A stretch of 64,000 nucleotides of DNA from Sorex araneus (taxonomy: Eukaryota; Chordata; Mammalia; Eulipotyphla; Soricidae): positions 195,933,500 through 195,997,499 of the forward strand of contig NC_073306.1 in NCBI RefSeq assembly GCF_027595985.1, given 5' to 3'. Shown one piece after another: positions 56,773-64,000 of this stretch. Below the pieces are notes generated by a model. That model did not search any database, had not been told where the DNA came from, and saw only the letters and a program-made list of their open reading frames with translations. How positions within the stretch are numbered: position 1 is the stretch's first letter; each line of letters begins with the position of its first letter. Both the position numbers and the translations under genes were made by a program.

Positions 56773-58848
56773 TTTTTTTTATTGTGGAAAGTTACAAAGT
56801 TACAAAGTTTTCAGGTTTAAATCTCAGTTATACAATGCTCGAATACCCATCCCTTCACCAGTGCTCATATTCCACCACCAAGAATCCCAGTATAGCTCCA
56901 CCCCGCCCCCTCACACCCCAAATCCCCCCACGCCCCTAGCCCCCCACCCTAAGCCCCCCCCCGCCTGTGTAACTAATAAATTTCACTTTACTTTCACTTT
57001 GATTGCATACAATATTTCAACAAAACTCACTATTATTGTTTGGAGAGTCTCTCCCCTAAAGTCAGACCTGCTGAAAAGGAAGCAATAGATAATTTGTTTT
57101 CCATTGCTGAGGATGAAGAAGTGTGAGGTCGAGTGACCACACTTAGCGGCCTCTCAGTTTTGGGTTTCTGTAATTTAGTATTTTAGTAACTAAGTCCAGA
57201 GAGATATCTGCCAGAAGTTGCATCGTTGCCAACTTGTACTTCTCAGTTACATTATATTCCACATATGAGTGCAATCTTTCTATGTCTGTCTCTTTCTTTC
57301 TGACTCATTTCACTCAACATGATACTTTCCATGTTGATCCACTTGTATGCAAATCTCATGACTTCATGTTTCCTGACAGCTACATAGTATTCCATTGTGT
57401 AAATATACCAGAGTTTCTTTAGCCAATCATCTGTTTTCGGGCACTCTGGTTTTTTCCATATTGTGGCTATTGTGAACAGAGCGGCAATGAACATGGAAAT
57501 GCAGATGTCATCTCTACTATACCTTTTTGCCTCTCCGGGATATATTCCCAGGAGTGGTATTGCTGGGTCAAATGGGAGCTCAATTTCTAACTTTTTGAGA
57601 ATCGTCCATATTGTTTTCCAAAAGGGCTGAACCAGTCGGCATTCCCACCAGCAGTGAAGGAGAGTCCCTTTCTCCCCACATCCACGCCAACACCGGTTGC
57701 TTTTGTTTTTGGGGATGTGGGCCAGTCTCTGTGGTGTGAGATGATATCTCATTGGCTTTCCTATATGCAAATAATGAGAGAGAAGAAAGTGACCTGAGAA
57801 AAGCAATCCCATTCACAATTGCGCCTCAAAAAATCAAATACCTCGGAATCAGCTTAACAAAGGAGGTAAAAGACTTGTATAATGAAAACTATAAAACACT
57901 ACTTCAGGAAATAAAAGAGGACACGAGGAAATGGAAAGACATCCCCTGCTCATGGATTGGAAGAATTAATATTGTCAAAATGGCAATTCTCCCCAAAGCA
58001 TTGTACAAATTCAATGCGATCCCTATAGGGATACCCTTGACATTCTTCAAAGAAATGGAGCAAGCGCTCCTGAAATTCATATGGAACAATAAGCCCCCAC
58101 GAATAGCTAAAGCAATCCTTGGGAAAAAGAAAATGGGAGGAATCAACCTCCCCAACTTCCAACTCTACTACAAAGCGGTAGTCATTAAAACAGCATGGTA
58201 CTGGAACAAAGGCAGAGCGGCAGACCAATGGAACAGGGTTGAATACTCTGACATACACCCCCAAATATATGATCATCTAATCTTTGATAAGGGAGCAAGA
58301 ACTGTGAAGTGGAGCAAGGAAAGCATGTTTAACAAATTGTGCTGGCAAAACTGGACGGCTACATGCAAAAAATGGGCTTAGACCTCCATCTATCACCATG
58401 TACAAAAATCAGATCAAACTGGATTAAAGACCTCAACATCAGACCAGAATCCCTAAGGTACATCGAAGATAAGGTCGGCAAAACCCTCCACGACATTGAA
58501 GCCAAAGGTATCTTCAAAGCTGACACGCCACTGGCTAAGCTAGTGAAAACAAAGATAAATAAATGGGACTATCTCAAACTAAGAAGCTTCTGCAACTCAA
58601 AAGAAACAGTGACCAAAATACAAAGACAGTCTACAGAATGGGAAAGGATATTTATGCAGTACCCATCCGATAAAGGGTTGATAACAAGGATATACAATGC
58701 ACTGGTTGAACTCCACAAGAAGAAAACTGCCAACCCGATCAAAAAATGGGCTGATGAAATGAACAGAAACTTTCCCAAAGAAGAAATCCGAATGGCTAAG
58801 AGGCACATGAGAAAATGTTCCACATCACTAATCATCAGGGAAATGCAG
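56723..58848 (-). mobile_element. L1 insertion with 5' inversion (twin priming)
   Basis: The 3' part, in minus orientation, runs from 57750 down to a poly(T) run at 56723-56781. It encodes the ORF2 C-terminus (CWRGCGEKGTLLHCWWECR, FDPAIPLLGIYPGEAK, MSQKERDRHRKIALICGI). The 5' part at 57751-58848 is inverted (plus) and encodes the preceding ORF2 section ([35 protein letters not shown], ending SLIIREMQ). 'tacaatacctgcttta' occurs at 56707-56722 and 58849-58864 as the target-site duplication. The two parts are almost contiguous in ORF2. The 'cttt/aaag' target fits L1 endonuclease. Confidence 0.9.
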
Positions 58849-58872
58849 TACAATACCTGCTTTAAAGTAAAG

Positions 58873-59798
58873 GTTCAAAAAAACAAAAGCAACCACTGTT
58901 GGAGAGGATGTGGGGAGAAAGGGACCCTTCTACACTGCTGGTGGGAATGCCGACTAGTTCAGCCCTTTTGGAAAACAATATGGACGATTCTCAAAAAACT
59001 AGATGTTGAACTCCCATTTGACCCAGCAATACCATTGCTGGGAATATATCCCAGAGAAGCAAAAAAGTATAGTCGAAATGACATCTGCACATGTATGTTC
59101 ATCGCAGCACTGTTTACAATAGCCAGAATCTGGAAAAAACCTGAGTGCCCTAGAACAGATGACTGGTTGAAGAAACTTTGGTACATCTATAACAATGGAA
59201 TACTACGCAGCTGTTAGGAAAAATGAGGTCATGAAGTTTGCATATAAGTGGATCAGCATGGAAAGTATCATGCTAAGTGAAATGAGTCAGAAAGAGAGAG
59301 ACAGACATAGAAAGATTGCACTCATCTGTGGAATATAGAATAGTAGACTAGGAGACTAACACCCAAGAATAGTAGAAATAAGTACCAGGAGGTTGACTCT
59401 ATGGCTTGGAGTCTGGTCTCTCATTCTGGGCAACTCAGAGAAGGGAACACCAAGTAAAATGTGGTCGGAGGTCATGCGGGGGAGGGGTGACATGTGCCGA
59501 ATGTAGACTAGAGACTGAACACAATGGCCACTCAACACCTTTGTTGCAAACCACAACACCTAATCAGAGAGAGAGAACAAAAGGGAATACCCTGCCACAG
59601 TGGCAGTGTGGGGTGGGGTGGGGAGATGGGACTGGGGAGGGTGGGAGAGATGCTGGGTTTACTGGTGGTAGAGGATGGGCACTGGTGAAGGGATGGGTTC
59701 TTGAACTTTGTATGGGGGAACATGAGCACAATAATGTATAATTCATTTCAATTCTTAATGTAATTTTATTAGATCAATAAAGTCCAGATGGAAAAAAA
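58873..59798 (+). mobile_element. Older 5'-truncated L1: ORF2 C-terminus, 3' UTR and poly(A)
   Basis: It starts inside ORF2 at KNKSNHCWRGCGEKG, loses frame near 59195 (WYIYNNGILRSC then stop), and continues through MSQKERDRHRKIALICGI-like sequence to the 3' UTR, GA tract, G-rich block and A-run. 'ggttcaaa' on both sides (58870 and 59805) may be its duplication. A continuous reading frame from 58339 to 59217 joins this copy to the neighbouring inserted L1 by chance and is not one protein. Confidence 0.85.
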
Positions 59799-59939
59799 AG
59801 AAATGGTTCAAACTATTTTCACCCCAAGGAAAGATACACATTTTTCTTTAATTTTCCTTTGAGTTATTATGAACATAGGGGCACAAAGAATCTTTGAAAT
59901 AGAAATTCTTGTATGTCACATAAAAATGCAATTGAAAGG

Positions 59940-60108
59940 GCCTGAGGGCCAGTACAGAGAACACAGGGGGGATGCTAGCTTTTTATGTGGCACGTCCAGG
60001 CTAATCTCCAGTACACATATGCCCCCTGAGCTCTGGCAGGACTGAGCCCTGGGCACAGACCCAGGGGTAAGCCCTGAGAAGACCCACATGCGTCTTACCT
60101 CTTCACCC
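59940..60108 (+). mobile_element. Type A SINE, diverged
   Basis: 'gggcctgagggccagtacag' to 'agacccaggggtaagccctg'. Confidence 0.6.
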
Positions 60109-60827
60109 CCTGCCAGTACAATTGAAATTCAGGCCTCCATAGTATTTTTCCTTCATTTCTGAGATAACAGGCATCATAAATTAAAAATATTTCGTTCCAA
60201 TAAATGTCTAGATATTATTTTAAATAAATAATTTATTAAGCTATAGCTAATGCTCTCCAGCATGCTTTTACACTTGACATAAATGCTATCAACACTTAGG
60301 CTTTCTGTTTTATTCTTTTCAAAATAATTGACTTTGTGATTCTCTAAGATTGTAATCAGTAGCTATTTCATTCATTTCCACACAATATAAAACTTAATTA
60401 CATAGATATGATATATATATTTATTTATCACTCTTCTGTAGACACTAGAGTACTATGGTGTTCAAATAAGACAAGATTTGACTTGTACTTATATCTTTCT
60501 TCCCCATGGGGAAACAAGGAGTTTTGTGGTTTGTATCCATTAGGGAAGATTAAATTATTTACCATTATTACCATTATTACCATTGTGAGAGCAGCTTTCT
60601 CAAACTTTTAGGGCAGAAAACAGACTGTTATTAGGGTTAGAGGGAGCAGAATTCAGGGAAGAAAGGAGGGACTGATGAAACCATTAAGATTTTGAGTTAA
60701 CTGGTTTGTAGGATTTGTAAAAAACATGTAAGTTTCAGAAGAATCCTTGCTCAAACATCAGAGGAAGCTATTTTATATTTACTGTTTTCACAAGACATAG
60801 ACCCAGAGACTACATATATGTATATAT

Positions 60828-60985
60828 TGGTTTTGGGGCCAGACCCAGTGGTGCTAAGGACTTACTTTTGGCCCTGTGTTCAGGGAGCAGTCCTGGCAGA
60901 GTCTGGGGTCATTTTGGGAAAAAATCTCACGAAAAATTTGGGTAAGGCAAGTGTCCTGTCCACTATATTATCTCTCTGGCTCTAG
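60828..60985 (-). mobile_element. Type A SINE, diverged
   Basis: 'ttggggccagacccagtggt' to 'actatattatctctctggct'. Confidence 0.7.
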
Positions 60986-61544
60986 ACACAATATTTTTAA
61001 AAGAGTTTTGGAATTCTAAGAGTCATCCTTCAAGTGGGTTTGTAATTGTGTTTATTTCCCATTCAATATGGTATTAAATAATCATCCAATATTACTTGTC
61101 AGGATTTCGTATTAAGGTTTCTTTGAATCATTTCAATGACTTGAAAAATTGGAAATCGTATCAGTGGAAATGGATACATACCCCTTTCCTATTCTTAGAA
61201 TGAAAAAATAGAAACATATTCAAAAGTTCTGTAGTTTATCAAACTCGTTCACAGCTTGTTCAGTTCTTCTGAAGAAATGACAACGCTTCTTCTTTTATAA
61301 TTACATCAGCCTGGATGAGATATGACATCTTTTCTTTTTCTTATAGGGACACTTGTTTGGTTATATAACTGACAAAGGAGAAAACCTAACAATATTCCAA
61401 TATGATGTGACTTAACAAAGATGAGACTTCCGGTCCTTGCTTATCAAGGGTCTAACTATCTGACTTAGAAGGATGTTGTGCTCAAGAGACCCACACAAAA
61501 GCAGTATTTTTGTTGTATCTTTTCTATTGGTTTTTCTGTCCTTG

Positions 61545-61712
61545 TTATTTGGGCCATACCTAGTGGTACTTGGGGCTTGCTCCTGGCTTCGTGTTCAGGA
61601 CTCACTCCTGGTTGTGTGCAAGGGACCAGAGCTGGTGCCAGTAATCCCACCAGGATCATCTGCATGCAAGGACAAGTGCCTTAACCTTGGTACTGTATCT
61701 CCAGCTCAATAT
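61545..61712 (-). mobile_element. Type A SINE, diverged
   Basis: 'tttgggccatacctagtggt' to 'ttggtactgtatctccagct'. Confidence 0.75.
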
Positions 61713-62235
61713 TCCTTTTTGACAGTGACCAGTAGGTTTATTAGGTATGAACTGATGCAAAGCTATTACGAATATTTTGGAATAAATAAGACTCTGGAGT
61801 TTTTATATAACCTTAGAAAAATGCCCTTCAAATTTCCAGAAGATTGAATTTCTTGCCGGTCAAGATATTGGGGATTCAAAACAGACTTAATTTAATTTAG
61901 AGAAATAAATAAGAAATCTATGTTTCTGAGGAATAAATTTCATACCTGCTATATTTGAAAAAGCAATTCAGTAAAAACATCAATAAAGAGGTATGCACTC
62001 AATGACCTAAGTAAAACCAATGCTTTAAATCCACTCAATTCTATACAGCTCATCAATCTGACATTACCCTCTTAGAATTGTGCTCAAAGGTCACATATTT
62101 TAAGATATTAAAAATATATGTATATTAGAAGGTCTAACTACTACTTCTAAGATGTTCATTATAACAATGATGATATAAGATCACCTTTAACTTTTTCAAT
62201 TAGGGATGCTTATAATTACTTTCCATATGTTATCC

Positions 62236-62500
62236 CATGGACTGGAGTGATAGCACAATTGGTAGGGTGTTTGCCTTGCACGCAGCCAACCTGGGTTCGA
62301 TTCCTCTGTCCCTCTCAGAGAGCACAGCAAGCTACTGAGAGTATCCCACCTGCACAGCAGAGCCTGGCAAACTACCTGCTATATTCTGCGTATTCAATAT
62401 GCCAAAAACAGTAATAACAAGTCTAACAATGGAGACATTACTGGTGCCCGCTCGAGCAAATTGATGAACAACAGGATGACAGTGCTACAGTGCAGTGAAT
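62236..62500 (+). mobile_element. Type B SINE
   Basis: 'catggactggagtgatagca' to 'gatgacagtgctacagtgc'. Carries a small local insertion in 'ctacctgctatattctgcgt'. Confidence 0.92.
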
Positions 62501-62696
62501 GTTATCTCACATATGTTATCTCATTTAATACTAACAGTGTTATGAGAAAAGTCAATTTATATATCAATATTGCTGAAGAAAATAATTGAGATTCTGAAAG
62601 AAACTTGCTCATCTCTAATCTATTAGCTTCCCTTTTTATTCTTTGCCTTATCAGGGCCTAGCTGATTTTTTTGCTGCAGTTACTGCAATAACTTTT

Positions 62697-62935
62697 TCAA
62701 AAAATTGAATCACTGTGAGATACACAGTTGCAAAGTTGTGCCTGATTGGGTTTCAGTCATACAATGTTCCAATACCTGTCCCTTCACCAGAGTACATTTC
62801 CTACCACCAACGTCCCCAACTTCCTTCCCGCCAACCTTCCCTTGCTCCTTCACTCTGCCTCGTTGGCAGGCATTTTTCTCTAAAGGTGTTCACTGGGTAG
62901 CCCTTTCCTTTCAATAAAGCTCCTCTCTCTCTCTT
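62697..62935 (-). mobile_element. L1 3' tail
   Basis: 'aaaaaattgaatcactgtga', 'ggtttcagtcatacaatgtt' to 'tttcaataaagctcctctct'. Confidence 0.8.
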
Positions 62936-64000
62936 GCATGTAGAGTCAGGCCTGGTTTCTGGCAGGTTTCTAGCCTAGCAGTATTCTTTCCTCCCTTGCT
63001 AATTGCCAGCAAATCCTGTCTTTTGATTTCGGAAACATTGCCTTAAGAACTTTGCACACACTATTCCCCAGTTTATCTTCCCAATTGGTTTAAGACCAGT
63101 TTCCGTGAATTCATCATCAATTCACAGAAAACTTCAGCTAATATTTATTTACCTCCTTAAAAGTCTTATCTACCTCATAGAATTGACTTTGTAGAGGAAG
63201 GCCCATTGCACCGGGCCTCCATTCCTTCTGTCTCCTTACTCTGCTCTCCCTGACATCTCTTCCTGATGAAGCTGTGTGAGGGTCTGTTACCCAGTGACTA
63301 TGAAAGCAAACCCTGTCACAACAGCTTTGCAAGGCAGGACGCACTTTATTGAATAATTTCCGGGTTCACTGATGGCAGGGCCAATGTGCAAATTTATCTT
63401 CCTGTTCCTTTGTTTCAGGGAATAGTTATCCACATTGAACGAGGGGCTTGAAACTTCCATCTTATCTGTTTCTTGAAAAATTGGAAGTGAGTTTTGAGAA
63501 AAACAAAATGAACTTTTTTTTTTTTTTGAAGAAAAACCCAAATCAGTTTCAGGACCAGCAGGATGTTGAAGAATTTTCCCTGCTCATCTTCTCTGACAAG
63601 TCTTCGATTCCTCTGGCTATTTTGAAAGTAAAAGCAAGCAGGCAAGGAATCACTGTGTGAGTTTTTTATTCTTACTACCAACCAGCTGTTAACATAGCTG
63701 TTGCCTTTGTAAAGCACTTTCTGCAAAATAGGTGAAAGTTACTATTTCTTTTTCTAAGTGCATTCATCATCTTACTATTTTCAATCAGTCCTTTACTTTA
63801 GGGTAATGTTTCCTAAAGTGGCTGATAACTGCTTTGGGGACACTAGTCTGATCCTGAGAGGTATAGTAGATTTGTGTCAAATTGAGGGTCCCTTCCTGTT
63901 TGCTTAATGAAGGTAGTCTTCCTGCGGGGAGCTGAGTGATTTTTCTTTCTCTTTTGAAAAGGAGGTGGTAAACCAAAAAGCGTTTGGAAACTTCTGCTTT

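Larger units (their letters stand above)
40261..64000. other. Region 5' of GC: unassigned stretches
   Basis: Nothing recognised at 40261-40692, 40807-41182, 41861-42282, 42833-44394, 44661-45189, 45637-46499, 50466-51142, 51553-51889, 54171-54994, 55693-56552, 60109-60827, 60986-61544, 61713-62235 and 62936-64000. Poly-G at 40918-40927. I find no exon of a neighbouring protein gene; frames at 44854-45168, 63138-63344 and 63415-63726 show no family features. Confidence 0.6.

Noticed and set aside
58339-59217. A 292-codon open frame that looks like a large L1 protein
   Set aside because: It joins two separate L1 insertions across the duplication at 58849-58864, and the residues at the joint ([10 protein letters not shown]) come from flanking DNA, so it is not one protein.
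63138-63726. Possible exon of a neighbouring gene near the right end
   Set aside because: Frames show no domain or family wording and no convincing splice sites in phase.

Overview
The window is a piece of a mammalian genome, almost certainly a shrew (Soricidae, most likely Sorex). The dense tRNA-derived SINEs, with the head 'ggggctggagcgatagcaca', are what I recognise as the shrew SOR family. That identification is from memory, not from a search. The sequence is AT-rich, intron-rich and repeat-rich, with no bacterial features.

Gene content. The only functional gene I can support is GC (vitamin D-binding protein, an albumin-family plasma protein) on the minus strand. It runs from a signal-peptide exon at 40068-40125 to a stop codon at 12614-12616, with a non-coding last exon near 11178-11329. 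I reconstructed twelve coding exons, all with GT-AG introns. They total 1425 nt, which is 474 codons plus stop and equals the human precursor length. Reading frame, all 28 cysteines and the three hydrogen-bonding vitamin D contact residues are intact. An HNF1-like site lies about 110 bp upstream of the start codon. The other gene-derived sequence is a broken NSUN3 retrocopy at about 51890-52710.

Layout. 1-11177: intergenic sequence 3' of GC, with SINEs, L1 tails, an RTE-like LINE remnant (5850-6285) and one possible LTR. 11178-40165: the GC transcription unit, with introns full of SINEs, L1 tails, a solo LTR with 6-bp flanking repeats (21747-22423), a TTCC microsatellite and a composite retroposon (15451-15967). 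40170-64000: intergenic sequence 5' of GC. It holds an old L1 ORF2 split by a 1739-bp GC-rich composite retroposon (47272-49010), the NSUN3 retrocopy joined to tandem and L1-tail modules (51890-54170), and two L1 insertions, one of them an almost textbook twin-primed copy (56723-58848).

Repeat families used below. Type A SINE: tRNA-like head, about 165 bp, ending in 'gtgacccaaaaag' and an A-rich tail. Type B SINE: same head, about 250 bp, ending in a 3' segment 'ttactggtgcccgctcgagc' and a (gatacagt)-like tail with no poly(A). Type C: longer elements sharing the type B 3' end plus an extra block of about 95 bp ('ctcattcccctgaccctgaa'). The main discovery lead is that the type B/C 3' end matches the 3' end of the RTE-like LINE remnant at 5850-6285. 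One tRNA-like head therefore appears joined to two kinds of tail, one suited to L1 and one to an RTE-type LINE. The second lead is the composite, SVA-like (in architecture only) retroposon family at 47272-49010 and 15451-15967.
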